A stretch of 64,000 nt of DNA. It comes from CAVOJV01 sp963696325. GTDB taxonomy: Bacteria; Pseudomonadota; Gammaproteobacteria; Competibacterales; Competibacteraceae. The stretch covers positions 42,291 through 106,290 of the forward strand of contig CAVOJV010000056.1 of NCBI GenBank assembly GCA_963696325.1, read 5' to 3'. Within the stretch, counting starts at the first letter, position 1, and every line of letters begins with the position of its first letter. The position numbers and the translations under genes are program-made. Below, one piece after another: positions 47,991 through 57,129 of the stretch. Below the pieces are notes generated by a model. The model had not been told where the DNA came from. It saw nothing but the letters and a program-made list of their open reading frames with translations, and made no database searches.

Positions 47991-49262
47991 TGCCCCGGCG
48001 CCGCCAGCGATGGATGATCGCCCTCGACCAGGATCGCCATAGGATCGCGAAGAACACCACCAGCAACTGGCCGAGTTTCTCATCGGCTCGCGGAACAGCC
48101 AGAACCCCGGGATGTGCAGGTACAGCCACAGATTCACCTGCGACAACGGTTCCATGAGGCCCTTGGCCAGGAAGACGAAGACCCCGGACAGGCCGAGCAG
48201 GACCATGGCGATCCGGCGGCGGGCGGGGAGGGCCAGCAACGGCGCCGCGAAGACCAGAGCGGGGATCAAGTACCTGATCCAGATCCAGGCCGGGCGGTCG
48301 AGCGCGTCGGTGAACGGCAGGTACTGCGGCAGGTACCAGGCCCAGTTGGCGGTCAGGGTGAGTGCGTTCGGGATCTGGTTGTTGATCTGCGCCCAGGTCC
48401 AGTTGGTGGGGTCGGTGAAGGAGGCGTTGGATTCCGCTCCACCCCCGCCGGTGTAGGCCTGCAGGAACGGCAGGATCCACCACAGGTTCAGTGCGATCAC
48501 CCAGGGCACGGCCATCACGTCCCACTTGAGAAGTCGCCAGAACCCGCGCCAGCCGTAGAACAGCCCGGCCAGCAGCAGTGCACAGGCGCTGGCCCAGATG
48601 GCGGCCACCACGAACATCGGGGGGTTGAACGCGAGGAAGGCGATCGGCATGAACGCGAAGCCCGCGATCGGGGTGGGTACGGTCCGGCCCTGCGCGACGC
48701 GCAGCGCGATCCCGGTCAACAGCGCCAGGGTTCCCACCGAGATGATGTTCAGCGGGTTGGGGATACGAGTCAGGAAGAAGCCGTTCATCACGGCGAACGT
48801 CCCCGCCATGACGATGCCCCACTCGCTGCGTACGATCGCGCCGGCGGCGTAGGCGACGCCGAACGCCACCAGCCCGTAGATGAGCGTGTAGAACATCCAC
48901 TGCGCTACGGTCTCGTCGAACCCCAGCGCTTGGCTGATCTTGATCAGCAGGAACTCCGGCAGTCGCCCGATCGTGTGGGCGGCGGACCCGGCGCCGGTGA
49001 TCTGGTAGTTCCACGACCACAGCACTCCCGGTTCCCAGCCCTGACGGATCAGGGGTCCCATGTCGCCGGTGGCGATGAACGTGCCGGCCCGGAACCACCG
49101 GCTGACGATCAGGGTGGAGACGGCCAGCACTATCGCGTAGGCCCGGCCGGGGTGGAATCCGGGCGGCCACATCCTGCTGCGGTGATCGGACGACCCGTGC
49201 TCCGGCACCTGCTGCTCGGAGGGCGGTGCCGACGGGGAGGGGGGCACGGTTCCCAGGCTCAC
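47973..49262 (-). CDS. GT-C-like polytopic membrane protein, 3' end truncated and frame-broken
   Basis: The 429-codon frame starts with a Pro/Ser-rich cytoplasmic leader, then about ten spans. The first outer loop has RAGTFIATGDMGPLIRQGWE, and later loops have SFTDPTNWTWAQINNQIPNA and WLYLHIPGFWLFREPM. This resembles large actinobacterial GT-C membrane proteins such as arabinofuranosyltransferase-type enzymes. After FREPM the frame becomes nonsense, while a neighbouring frame continues EKLGQLLVVFFAIL. One missing base near 48,080 explains it. The rest of the protein is missing where the gammaproteobacterial DNA begins, so only the N-terminal part is present. It is divergent from the next gene, 60-90 bp away. 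Confidence 0.72.
   Translation of the reverse strand: MSLGTVPPSPSAPPSEQQVPEHGSSDHRSRMWPPGFHPGRAYAIVLAVSTLIVSRWFRAGTFIATGDMGPLIRQGWEPGVLWSWNYQITGAGSAAHTIGRLPEFLLIKISQALGFDETVAQWMFYTLIYGLVAFGVAYAAGAIVRSEWGIVMAGTFAVMNGFFLTRIPNPLNIISVGTLALLTGIALRVAQGRTVPTPIAGFAFMPIAFLAFNPPMFVVAAIWASACALLLAGLFYGWRGFWRLLKWDVMAVPWVIALNLWWILPFLQAYTGGGGAESNASFTDPTNWTWAQINNQIPNALTLTANWAWYLPQYLPFTDALDRPAWIWIRYLIPALVFAAPLLALPARRRIAMVLLGLSGVFVFLAKGLMEPLSQVNLWLYLHIPGFWLFREPMRNSASCWWCSSRSYGDPGRGRSSIAGGAGAAPLKF
48078..48084 (-). other. Frameshift point in the truncated membrane protein gene
   Basis: The coding strand reads CCG ATG AGA AAC. One more G (CCG ATG GAG AAA CTC GGC CAG) restores REPMEKLGQLLVVFF. A second shift may follow near 48,040, because both remaining frames look partly plausible. 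Confidence 0.65.
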
Positions 49263-49349
49263 GCAGCCACCTCAAGGAACGTGCAAGTGCCCGTCTGGTT
49301 CGTCCGCTGAGAAAGCCGCAGCATGGTGCCCTGCCCTAGTGTGAAGTCC

Positions 49350-50744
49350 ATGATGACCGCTTTGCGGGCCGGATTCCAGCGGGCCGATGTGGTGCGTGGG
49401 CTCGCCGAAGCGCTGGGGGCCCGACAGTGGGCCTGGCAGGGTCCGGCGGGTGCCGTGGAGCAGTGGGCTGCGGCCGATGACGCCAAGGACCTCGACCTCT
49501 GGTGCGGTGACGCCGAGGAAGAGCAGGTGCGGGCGGCGGTCGAGGCCGCGCTGCCCGCGGCCCGGATCGAACACGCCGACGATCCCCGACGGCTGCGGCA
49601 CACGGGCTGGGCGGTGTTCACGGACACCGGACTCGCGGTCGTGGACATCACGTTCGGTGACCTCCGGGTGGGTCCCCTGCTGCTCGCGCGCGGCGCCGAC
49701 ATCGACGTGGACTCCGAGCATCGGCTGGTCGGGACGGCTGCCGCCGCCGATCTGCTCGTTCGCCCGCTGTTGCGCGGACGGATCCCCGGGGATGCCCGGC
49801 TCGAGCAGGCACGCGTCGCGTGGGCGGCTGCCGGCCACGACGATCGGATGCTGGCGCGGCTGACCTGGGGGCAGGCGCTGGGACCCCTGCATCACGACGT
49901 CGTCGCGGTCCTGGAAGGCGCGGCCCCGCCACCCGACCTCGCCCGCCGGGCGCGCACGGTCCTGCTGCGGGCGACAGTGGCACCGGCTGGTCTGGCGGCG
50001 GCCTGGAAGCAGCGCCGGTCGATCGTGCCCGCGGGGCGGCATGCCGGGCCGCTCGGGCACCGCATCCGGGGTGTCGTCGTGGCCACCGTGGGTACCGATG
50101 GATCGGGTAAGTCGACAGTCGCCGAGCAGACGCAGGAGCGCCTGCGTGCGGTGGGCTTGCGGACGACGACCGCCTACTTCGGGATGGCGCGGGGCAACCT
50201 GCCGGGCGTGGGTCTGGCACGACGACTGCTTGGCATTCCGGAGCCCGGCGGGGAGGACAAGTCCGCTGCGGGGCCGGAACCAGCGGTCGACGTCGACGCG
50301 GCCGGCCCGCCGCGCGACCACCAGGCCCTGCGCCGCGTCGCCGCCTACTACTACGCGGTGGAGTACGGGTGGCGATACCTGTCCACCGTGGCCGGTCCGC
50401 GGCGGCGCGGTGAAGTCGTCATCTGCGACCGGTATGTGTACGACCTGCGGGAATCCCCGTGGCCGGGTTCGAAGGCGTCCGTGCTGGCTGAGTTGCTGGT
50501 GCCGCCACCGGACATCATGGTGCTGCCGGATGCACCGGCCGAGATGATCCACGCGCGCAAACCGGAGCGTCCGCTGGCCGAGCAGAAAGACCAGCAGGAG
50601 AAGTTCCGCGTGCTGCTGGCCGAGCGTCCCGGTCGTTGCGCGAATCTCCTCGTGGACACCTCCGGCGCCACTTCCGACACCGTCGGCCCATTGGTGCGGG
50701 CGATCGTCTCCGCGGCGCACTTGGATCCCTGCACGCGGCCATGA
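49350..50744 (+). CDS. Nucleotidyltransferase-like domain fused to thymidylate-kinase-like P-loop domain
   Basis: The protein has about 464 residues. The C-terminal half is a P-loop kinase of the thymidylate kinase type: GVVVATVGTDGSGKSTVAEQ (Walker A at about residues 248-255), VVICDRYVYDLRESPWPGSK (the DR-Y motif of dTMP kinases) and a lid-like region HARKPERPLAEQKD. The N-terminal half looks like a minimal nucleotidyltransferase-type fold (DDAKDLDLWCGDAEEEQV, GLAVVDITFGDLRVGP). Such proteins occur in polysaccharide clusters, but their substrate is not established; sugar or lipid phosphorylation is a guess. Start is uncertain (ATG 49323, GTG 49341, ATG 49350). The stop overlaps the next ATG (ATGA). 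Confidence 0.75.
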   Translation: MMTALRAGFQRADVVRGLAEALGARQWAWQGPAGAVEQWAAADDAKDLDLWCGDAEEEQVRAAVEAALPAARIEHADDPRRLRHTGWAVFTDTGLAVVDITFGDLRVGPLLLARGADIDVDSEHRLVGTAAAADLLVRPLLRGRIPGDARLEQARVAWAAAGHDDRMLARLTWGQALGPLHHDVVAVLEGAAPPPDLARRARTVLLRATVAPAGLAAAWKQRRSIVPAGRHAGPLGHRIRGVVVATVGTDGSGKSTVAEQTQERLRAVGLRTTTAYFGMARGNLPGVGLARRLLGIPEPGGEDKSAAGPEPAVDVDAAGPPRDHQALRRVAAYYYAVEYGWRYLSTVAGPRRRGEVVICDRYVYDLRESPWPGSKASVLAELLVPPPDIMVLPDAPAEMIHARKPERPLAEQKDQQEKFRVLLAERPGRCANLLVDTSGATSDTVGPLVRAIVSAAHLDPCTRP

Positions 50745-52780
50745 ACGCCGGTTCGCGCCGGACCACCGTGCTGGCTGCGGTGATTGGCCTGCTGGTCGGG
50801 CTGGCGGTGGTCGCACCCTGGATGCGGGGCGGCTACCTGTTGCTCCTGGACTGGGTGAGCGGCCCCAACCAGACGCTGACTCCCGGCGTCTACGGGTTGT
50901 CCGGCTCCGCGCTGGATGCGATGCCCTTCCGGATCCTGACGCAGGTCCTGCGGGAACTCTTCGGGTCGGCGGCGACCGCGTGGATCCTCATCCTGGGGTA
51001 CTTCCCACTGGCAGCCGCCGGAGCGTCCGTCGCTGCCGGTGGGACCGTCTGGCGACGCTGCGCGGCCGCGTTGTTCATCGTGTGCAACCCGGTGGTGGTG
51101 GACCGCGTGCGGGTCGGGCACGTGGCGTTCCTGCTGGGGATCGCCCTGCTGCCGTGGTTGTTCGCGTCGCTGCTGGAAGCGCGGCAACGCAGCAAATGGT
51201 TCGCGGTGCGGCCGGCGCTCTGGTACGCGCTGGCCATCTCGGTGAGTCCGCATGCCGCCTGGCTGGGACTCGCGCTGGTGGTGGCGGTGGCGTTCCTGCC
51301 CAGACCCACGTGGAAGGACCTGGTCAGGTCACTGCAGGTCGTGGTGGCCGCGGGGCTCGTGTACTCCTACGCATTCGTCCTCTGGCTCACCAATACGCCT
51401 GCGTTGCGGGTCACGGACGCCGATCTGCAGGCCTACGCCACCCGCTCCGGACCCGGCGGCCTGCTCGTGACGGTGGCGAGTCTGCAAGGCTTCTGGCGCA
51501 CCTCGGACGATGAGGCCGTGCGCAGTCTGTTCGCTCCGGCGATCGGCCTGCTGCTCTTCGTCGGGCTGGTGGTTGCTGTGGTCTGGGGGTTCGCGCTGCT
51601 CGTACGCCGGGAGTCCGATCGAGCTGCGCCGTTGATCGCCGTGACCGTGATCGGCCTGCTCATGGGTGCGGGCATCACCGGCCCGATGGGGTTCGGGTAT
51701 CAGCTCGCCTTCGACCACCTTCCCCTGTTCGAGGCCATGCGCGAGCAGCAGAAGTGGGTTGCGCTCGTGCTGGTCGGCTACTGCGTCGCGTTCGCCGCCG
51801 CCGTCGAGTGGCTGGCGCTGCGGGTGCGGGAGAAGTCGGTGGTGCTGGCGGTGCCCCTGGTCGGCGTCCCACTGGTGGTCGCGCCGGCCCTGTTCTGGGG
51901 CCTTGGCGGTTCGATCTCGACCAGTCAGTACCCCGTGGGGTGGTGGGGTGCGAATCTGACGATGGGCAGAGGCGAGGGGCTGGCGCTGTTCCTGCCCTGG
52001 CACGCCTATCAGCCGTTCGACTTCTCACAGGACCGGACGATCGCCACGCCGGCCAACGCCTTCTTCGACCGGACCGTGCTCACCTCCGATGCAGTGGAAC
52101 TGCCCGGCCTGCGCACTGACTCGACCTCCCTGCGGACGGCCTACCTCGACCGGCTGATGGCTGATGCCGGCGGTGGTGCATTCGGCCGGCTCGTGGCGCC
52201 CCTCGGTGTGCAATACGTCGTGCTTGCCAAGACGCCGGAGTTCACGAACTACTCCTGGGTGCAGGAGCAGCCCGACCTGCAGATGGTTATGGATACGCAG
52301 TCCATGACCGTGTTCCGGGTGCTGCCGCAGGGGACGGGCCGGGTGGTCCAGCGGCGCGTGGCAACGTACGAAGAGGTGCTGCAACTGGCGGCCGCGGGGC
52401 AACTCGGGACGGAGGCGACGACCCTCACCGGTGACGCCGCCGCCGATGCGCGAAGCGACACCGCCGGGGGATTGCGCAAGGCGGGCGCCACCCGCTGGCA
52501 GGTGTCCCCGGGGACTCCCGGCTGGGTCGTCATCCCCGAGGAGTACAGCCCCGGTTGGCAGCTGGCGGGTCGGTCGGGCGTGCCCACGGTGGCGGGCACC
52601 ATCGCGCTTGAAGTCGGTTCGGAGGCAGCCGTGGTGGACTACGCCCCGTGGCGGATCCTGCTGCCGGCGACGCTGGGGTCTATCGCAGTACTGCTGCTGC
52701 TGGTTGCCGGTGGCTTGGTCGAGCACCGCCGCGCGCTGGTCGCGCGGTGGGGCCGGTCAGCGCCACCGGCGGCCCGGTAG
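50741..52780 (+). CDS. Large GT-C-like polytopic membrane protein with extracytoplasmic C-domain
   Basis: The 679-residue protein starts at the ATG overlapping the kinase-like gene's stop. It has about eleven spans in the first 430 residues with GGYLLLLDWVSGPNQTLTPG in the first outer loop, then a soluble extracytoplasmic part (QYVVLAKTPEFTNYSWVQEQ, WVVIPEEYSPGWQLAGRSGV) and a last span near the C-terminus (ILLPATLGSIAVLLLLVAGG). This layout matches actinobacterial GT-C enzymes that transfer sugars from polyprenyl phosphate. It shares its general plan with the truncated gene at 47,973-49,262. Its 3' end overlaps the convergent gene by 101 bp. Confidence 0.75.
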   Translation: MNAGSRRTTVLAAVIGLLVGLAVVAPWMRGGYLLLLDWVSGPNQTLTPGVYGLSGSALDAMPFRILTQVLRELFGSAATAWILILGYFPLAAAGASVAAGGTVWRRCAAALFIVCNPVVVDRVRVGHVAFLLGIALLPWLFASLLEARQRSKWFAVRPALWYALAISVSPHAAWLGLALVVAVAFLPRPTWKDLVRSLQVVVAAGLVYSYAFVLWLTNTPALRVTDADLQAYATRSGPGGLLVTVASLQGFWRTSDDEAVRSLFAPAIGLLLFVGLVVAVVWGFALLVRRESDRAAPLIAVTVIGLLMGAGITGPMGFGYQLAFDHLPLFEAMREQQKWVALVLVGYCVAFAAAVEWLALRVREKSVVLAVPLVGVPLVVAPALFWGLGGSISTSQYPVGWWGANLTMGRGEGLALFLPWHAYQPFDFSQDRTIATPANAFFDRTVLTSDAVELPGLRTDSTSLRTAYLDRLMADAGGGAFGRLVAPLGVQYVVLAKTPEFTNYSWVQEQPDLQMVMDTQSMTVFRVLPQGTGRVVQRRVATYEEVLQLAAAGQLGTEATTLTGDAAADARSDTAGGLRKAGATRWQVSPGTPGWVVIPEEYSPGWQLAGRSGVPTVAGTIALEVGSEAAVVDYAPWRILLPATLGSIAVLLLLVAGGLVEHRRALVARWGRSAPPAAR

Positions 52781-53477
52781 GTGCGGGCATCGGGGTGTGC
52801 CCCGGCCCGGGTACGGGTAGCACCACGGGTGCACCGGTGGGTGCGGGCATCGGGTGCTGGGCCACCATCAGCCCTGCGGGCGGCGGGGCCAGCAAGAGCC
52901 CGGAGTCGTCGACCGCAACCGGTTGCTGGGGTCGGCGGCGGAGCATGCCGACCGCGGCCAGCAGGATGATCGGCAACGCGACCACCCACGGCACCAGACC
53001 CATCAGGTTCACGCCGTTCGGCAGCGGCGGCACGGAGCCGACGAGAGTGCGAGTTGCGCCGGACGGGCCGCGGCCGATGGCCACCACGGTCGTACCCGGT
53101 GCGGCGGCATCGGTTCCGGGGAACGTCGCCGCGACCGTGCCGGTGGTGTCGGCACGCACTGCGACGGGGTCCTGGCTGCCGAACTGGATCGAGACCTCGG
53201 ACAGCCCGCGGAAGCCGACGCCATCGATGCGCAGTGACGCAGAGTCACCATCCATGGCGATCCGCTGCGGGTCACGGGTGGCCCCGGAGTCGCCGCTGTT
53301 GCTGTCCGACGGCACCGGCGGGGGCGCCGCTGCCAGCGCCTTGTCCTGTGGCTTCTTGTCCCACGACACCTCCAGCCCGTCGGCGTTGCCGCCGTATCCG
53401 GGGCCCTGGTCGGCGTACGCGATCGCCGGCGTGCCCAAGGAGAGCAGCAGGATCAGACCGGCGACGAGGCGTTTCAC
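52680..53477 (-). CDS. Secreted, C-terminally membrane-anchored protein of unknown function
   Basis: The 265-residue protein begins at a GTG (53477) followed by a signal peptide (VKRLVAGLILLLSLGTPAIA, cut after IAYA). The extracytoplasmic part has an IPT/Ig-like sheet pattern (MDGDSASLRIDGVGFRGLSE, DTTGTVAATFPGTDAAAPGT). One span follows (GLVPWVVALPIILLAAVGML), then a cytoplasmic Pro-rich tail with two copies of MPAPTG-PV. The longer open frame to 53771 lacks supporting sequence. It converges with the GT-C-like gene and overlaps it by 101 bp. The true 3' end may be shorter if an indel is present. Function unknown; context suggests the cell envelope. Confidence 0.6.
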   Translation of the reverse strand: MKRLVAGLILLLSLGTPAIAYADQGPGYGGNADGLEVSWDKKPQDKALAAAPPPVPSDSNSGDSGATRDPQRIAMDGDSASLRIDGVGFRGLSEVSIQFGSQDPVAVRADTTGTVAATFPGTDAAAPGTTVVAIGRGPSGATRTLVGSVPPLPNGVNLMGLVPWVVALPIILLAAVGMLRRRPQQPVAVDDSGLLLAPPPAGLMVAQHPMPAPTGAPVVLPVPGPGHTPMPAPTGPPVALTGPTARPARGGARPSHRQPAAAVLR

Positions 53478-53568
53478 TGTTCTACTGTGACGGCGGTAGG
53501 TGGGTGGACGCCATACCGCGCGGCGGATGTGGAACCAACCCGGAGCCTCCCTTGAGGAGTCCTTGACG

Positions 53569-54846
53569 ATGGCCGGTGAGCGTGAACGTGTGACCGCCAC
53601 CGCTGCGCCCGCCCAAGGGGCCCTTCGATCGAGTCGGTTGTCGCGACTGGCCGCGCCGCTGTTCATCGCCGTGGTGGTGCAGAGCGTCGCGAATCTGCTC
53701 TTCCACGCCGTCGTCGGCCGTGCCCTCAGTCCGGCCGAGTACGGCGCGCTCGGCACGGTCCTGGCCGCCATGACACTGGTCGCGGTCCCGTTGTCCGCCC
53801 TTCAGACGGCGAGTGCCCGGGCCACCGCGACGGTCGGACTTTCCGCCGCGACGACCCGGCGGCTGTTGTCCCGGACGGTGCTGTTCAGCCTGCCCGTCGT
53901 CCTCCTGTTGGTGGTCGCCGCCGGCCCCGTGGCCTCCTTCCTGCACCTGGAATCGATCTGGGATGCGGTGGTTCTGGCCCCGACATTGCTCGTGGCCGCC
54001 CTGATAGCAGTGGTTCGCGGGCTGCTTCTGGGTGTCGGCCGCAGTGGTGTGGTCGCCGGCAGTTACATCGTGGCCACCGTGGTCCGGCTCGGCCCGGGCC
54101 TGGCGCTGGCAGCCGTCGCCGGGGTGACCGGTGCGCTCTTGGGCACGCTGCTGGGGGAGTTGGCCGCCCTGCTGCTGGTGGTGGTTGCCGCCTGGCGGGC
54201 ACCCGACGGGCCGCTGGCCGAACTGTCGGGCAGCGACTACCTGCGCACCGGACTCGTGGTGTCCGGGCTCTTCCTGTTCACCACCGTCGACCTGTTCCTG
54301 GCGCGGCACTTCCTGCCCGCGGCCATGTCCGGTGGATATGTCGCAGCCGCCACCATCGGCAAGACGGTGCTGGCCCTGCCAGCCGCCGCGATCTCCGTGG
54401 CCTACCCGAAACTGGTCGCGGGATGGGCCGATCGGCAACCCGGCCCTGCCCTGAAATCGTCACTCTTAGTAGTCGGCGTGCCGGCCCTCGCGGCAGCTGG
54501 CATCGTGGCGCTGCTACCCGGCCTGGTGCTGGCCGTTCTCTACGGGCCGGGCACCTACAGCGATGCGGTATCGGTCACGCGGGTGCTGGCGTTGGTCGCC
54601 GGGCTCAGCGCCTTCGTCAGTGTGCTCACCCATGCCGGGCTCGCACGCCGGCGCTGGACGGCCTGGCTTCCCTGGTTCGGGGCGGTGCTCGAGGTCGTCG
54701 TGATCGGGGTGTGGCACGCCGATGCGACCGCCGTCGCCCGGGGTTCGGCGGTTGCCGGCGGGGTCGTCCTGCTGGCGCTCATCGCCCTGGAGCTGCCCGC
54801 ATGGCGCACTCCGAAAGACTCTGATCGCGCGTTGCATGCGGCTTGA
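53569..54846 (+). CDS. Polysaccharide flippase-like membrane protein (Wzx/MATE fold)
   Basis: The 425-residue protein has about twelve to fourteen spans and the pattern of MOP-superfamily lipid-linked oligosaccharide flippases: APLFIAVVVQSVANLLFHAV, VGRALSPAEYGALGTVLAAM (the LxPxxYG element after helix 1) and TTVDLFLARHFLPAAMSGGY. A GAGGAG ribosome-binding site lies 9 bases before the ATG. It would move undecaprenol-linked glycan units across the membrane for the GT genes around it. It is followed by the GT2 gene after 34 bp. Confidence 0.85.
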   Translation: MAGERERVTATAAPAQGALRSSRLSRLAAPLFIAVVVQSVANLLFHAVVGRALSPAEYGALGTVLAAMTLVAVPLSALQTASARATATVGLSAATTRRLLSRTVLFSLPVVLLLVVAAGPVASFLHLESIWDAVVLAPTLLVAALIAVVRGLLLGVGRSGVVAGSYIVATVVRLGPGLALAAVAGVTGALLGTLLGELAALLLVVVAAWRAPDGPLAELSGSDYLRTGLVVSGLFLFTTVDLFLARHFLPAAMSGGYVAAATIGKTVLALPAAAISVAYPKLVAGWADRQPGPALKSSLLVVGVPALAAAGIVALLPGLVLAVLYGPGTYSDAVSVTRVLALVAGLSAFVSVLTHAGLARRRWTAWLPWFGAVLEVVVIGVWHADATAVARGSAVAGGVVLLALIALELPAWRTPKDSDRALHAA

Positions 54847-54880
54847 GTTTCGCTTGATGTGACGCCGCCACCGTGAGGGC

Positions 54881-55834
54881 ATGGCACAGATCACCCCCCA
54901 GATTCCGGCTCTCCTGCAACACTCCCGCTTCCTGGCCGCGCAACTGCTGCGGCTCCTGATCATCCTTCCCGCTTTCCTCGTCGCGGCCGCGCTGATGCTC
55001 GTGGAGCGCCGCCGCCCCGCCACCCCGGCGTCGATCGGCAACGGACTCCGACGACCCGCTGAGGTTGACCTCTCGGTGGTCATCCCGTTCTTCAACCCCG
55101 GTGCCTCGTTGCGGCCGAACGTGGTGGAGCTGGTGACTGCGCTGCAGGCCGAGGGCCTTGCCTATGAGGTGCTCGCAGTCTCCGACGGTTCGACCGACGG
55201 CTCGGAGCGCACCATCGACGGACTTCCGGGAGTGCGTGTGATCGAACAGCCGGAGAACCGCGGCAAGGGGGCGGCGCTTCACGCCGGGTTTTCCCAGGCC
55301 CGCGGACGCTACCTTGGCATGGTGGACGCCGACGGCGACATCGACCCGACCTACCTGTGCGACTACCTTCGCCGGGCGCAGGTGCACAACCTGGAGGTCG
55401 TGTACGCGAACAAGTACTTGGCCGGCTCCCGATCCGCGGCCAGCGGCGTGCGCAAGGTGATCTCCCGTGGGTTCGTCACTTTCGTCACCGCCTTGTTCGG
55501 CCTGGGCGTGGACGACACGCAGACGGGCTGCAAACTCTTCCGCCGGGACGCGATGGCCAAGGTGCTGCCCGCGATGCGGGAGCAGCGGTTCGCCTTCGAC
55601 CTGGAGTTCTTCGTCGCCGCCAAGCAGGCCGGCATCACCCGGATGCAGGCCGCACCGGTCGAGTTGCGAGAGCGCCTGGCGGGCTCCACCGTCGGCGCCA
55701 AGGCCATCCTGCGGACCATGCGGGAAGCCCTCACCGTCTTCGGTCGGCTGCACTTGACGTCGACCTACCGCGCCCCCAGTGCCCAGATCATCGAACTGCC
55801 CACCATCCACCACGAGATCCTGCAGGCGGCCTGA
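54881..55834 (+). CDS. Membrane-linked GT2 glycosyltransferase (dolichyl-phosphate glucosyltransferase-like)
   Basis: The 317-residue protein has an N-terminal membrane anchor (LLRLLIILPAFLVAAALMLV) and a GT-A domain: VDLSVVIPFFNPGASLRPNV, LAVSDGSTDGSER, RGKGAALHAGFSQARGRYLG and MVDADGDIDP (DxD). DTQTGCKLFRRDAMAKVLPA and RFAFDLEFFVAAKQAG match the ALG5/DPM-like branch that makes polyprenyl-phosphate sugars. Those would be the donors that GT-C enzymes use, which links it functionally with the membrane proteins upstream. The next gene starts 2 bp after its stop codon. Confidence 0.88.
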   Translation: MAQITPQIPALLQHSRFLAAQLLRLLIILPAFLVAAALMLVERRRPATPASIGNGLRRPAEVDLSVVIPFFNPGASLRPNVVELVTALQAEGLAYEVLAVSDGSTDGSERTIDGLPGVRVIEQPENRGKGAALHAGFSQARGRYLGMVDADGDIDPTYLCDYLRRAQVHNLEVVYANKYLAGSRSAASGVRKVISRGFVTFVTALFGLGVDDTQTGCKLFRRDAMAKVLPAMREQRFAFDLEFFVAAKQAGITRMQAAPVELRERLAGSTVGAKAILRTMREALTVFGRLHLTSTYRAPSAQIIELPTIHHEILQAA

Positions 55835-55835
55835 C

Positions 55836-56939
55836 ATGCGAATCCTCATCCTGACCTGGCGAGACCTGGCCCACCCCCTCGCGGGCGGTGCCGAGGTGTA
55901 CACCGAGCAGGTGGCCAAGCGCTGGGCCGCCGATGGCCATCAGATCACTTTGTTCGCAGCGGCGGTTGCCGACCGGCCCGCCGTCGAGAAGGTCGACGGC
56001 TACACCGTGGTCCGCTCGGGCGGCAAGTACACGGTCTACCGCAAGGCCCGGACCTGGTGGCAGCGGGTCGGCCGGTTCCAGGAGTACGACCTGGTCATCG
56101 ACATGATCAACACCGTCCCCTTCCTGGCACACACCTGGATCGAGGACGTTCCCACGGTGGCCTTCATCCACCAGACCTGCGAGGAGATCTGGGCGCACAA
56201 CGCGCCCTGGCCGGCCAGCATCCTGGGCCGTCAGTACCTCGAGCCGAAGTGGCTGCGGGCCTACCGCGGACAGCCCGTGCTGGCGGTGTCGGAGTCGACC
56301 AAGGCGTCCATCGAGCGGTTCGGCGTGTACAACGTCACGGTGGTGCCCGAGGGTTTCGAGCCGCCAGCTGCTATCCCCGACGTCCCGAAGGCGGACCAGC
56401 CGACCCTTGTCTGGTGTGCCCGGCACGTCGCGTACAAGCGCCCCATGGATGCGATCGAGGCTTACCAGATCGCCCGCCGGGAGGTCCCCGACCTGCAGCT
56501 GTGGATGATCGGCGGCGGCCCGGATCTCGAGGCGGTCAAAGCGAGCGCGCCGGAGGGGGTCAGCGTGCTCGGCCGCGTCAGCGAGGAGGAGAAGGTCTGG
56601 CGGATGGCTGCCGCCCACGCCCACATCGCCACCAGCGTCCGTGAGGGCTGGGGGCTGGTCGTGACCGAGGCGGCCGCGGTCGGCACGCCGACGATCAGCT
56701 ACGACGTCCCCGGATTGCGGGATTCGACGCGAGCCGCCGGTGGTGTCGTGGTGCCCGCAACGCCCATGGCATTGGGCCGGTGGATTCCGACGATGCTGCA
56801 GCGATGGGCGTCGCAACCCGTTCAGCCCGTCGCCTACGGGGGAGCACACTCGTGGGACAGCGTGGCCGATGCCGTCTTCGCGGCCGCCACCACACAGATG
56901 CGCAAGCCGGGTCTTCGGTTGGTGCCCGATGCGGCGTGA
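55836..56939 (+). CDS. Glycosyltransferase family 4
   Basis: The 367-residue GT-B enzyme opens with MRILILTWRDLAHPLAGGAE. The donor domain has LVWCARHVAYKRPMDAIEAY and LWMIGGGPDLEAVKAS. The acidic pair motif is at SVREGWGLVVTEAAAVG (E-x7-E). The start at 55836 gives the family N-terminus. It overlaps the next small gene by 11 bp, so translation is likely coupled. It probably adds a sugar to the lipid-linked unit; donor unknown. Confidence 0.9.
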   Translation: MRILILTWRDLAHPLAGGAEVYTEQVAKRWAADGHQITLFAAAVADRPAVEKVDGYTVVRSGGKYTVYRKARTWWQRVGRFQEYDLVIDMINTVPFLAHTWIEDVPTVAFIHQTCEEIWAHNAPWPASILGRQYLEPKWLRAYRGQPVLAVSESTKASIERFGVYNVTVVPEGFEPPAAIPDVPKADQPTLVWCARHVAYKRPMDAIEAYQIARREVPDLQLWMIGGGPDLEAVKASAPEGVSVLGRVSEEEKVWRMAAAHAHIATSVREGWGLVVTEAAAVGTPTISYDVPGLRDSTRAAGGVVVPATPMALGRWIPTMLQRWASQPVQPVAYGGAHSWDSVADAVFAAATTQMRKPGLRLVPDAA

Positions 56940-57129
56940 CGGCAAGGCCCGGCAGTGGGCCTGGCGGATTCCGTTGATCATCGCGGTGACGGCCATGCTC
57001 CTGGCGGCTGCCATGGCCGCCCTCGGGCAGCGCGCGGTGTCCGACCAACTCGTGGTCCTCGGATTCGCCGTCGGGGTGATCAGTGTCCCGTTGTGGTTGG
57101 TGACCGGTGTCAAGGAGGAAGTCCGATGA
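56929..57129 (+). CDS. Small two-span membrane protein
   Basis: This 66-residue gene starts at an ATG inside the end of the GT4 gene and ends in ATGA with the following GT2 gene. It has two hydrophobic segments, WRIPLIIAVTAMLLAAAMAA and QLVVLGFAVGVISVPLWLV, joined by a short loop and framed by charged ends. I do not recognise a family. The tight overlaps on both sides argue that it is a real, co-translated gene, perhaps a subunit of the membrane assembly complex. Confidence 0.65.
   Translation: MRRDGKARQWAWRIPLIIAVTAMLLAAAMAALGQRAVSDQLVVLGFAVGVISVPLWLVTGVKEEVR

Noticed and set aside
47946..48014. Start of a divergent bamD gene after rluD
   Set aside because: An ATG is present at 47,946, but the following codons give no lipoprotein signal and soon reach a stop.
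47944..49275. 443-codon minus-strand frame over the truncated membrane protein
   Set aside because: Arg/Pro-rich out-of-frame translation; only its last 40 or so codons are used, as the continuation after the frameshift near 48,080.
49272..50816. 514-codon minus-strand frame over the kinase-like gene
   Set aside because: A typical high-GC antisense shadow, rich in Arg, Gly and His, without motifs; the plus-strand gene has a clear Walker A.
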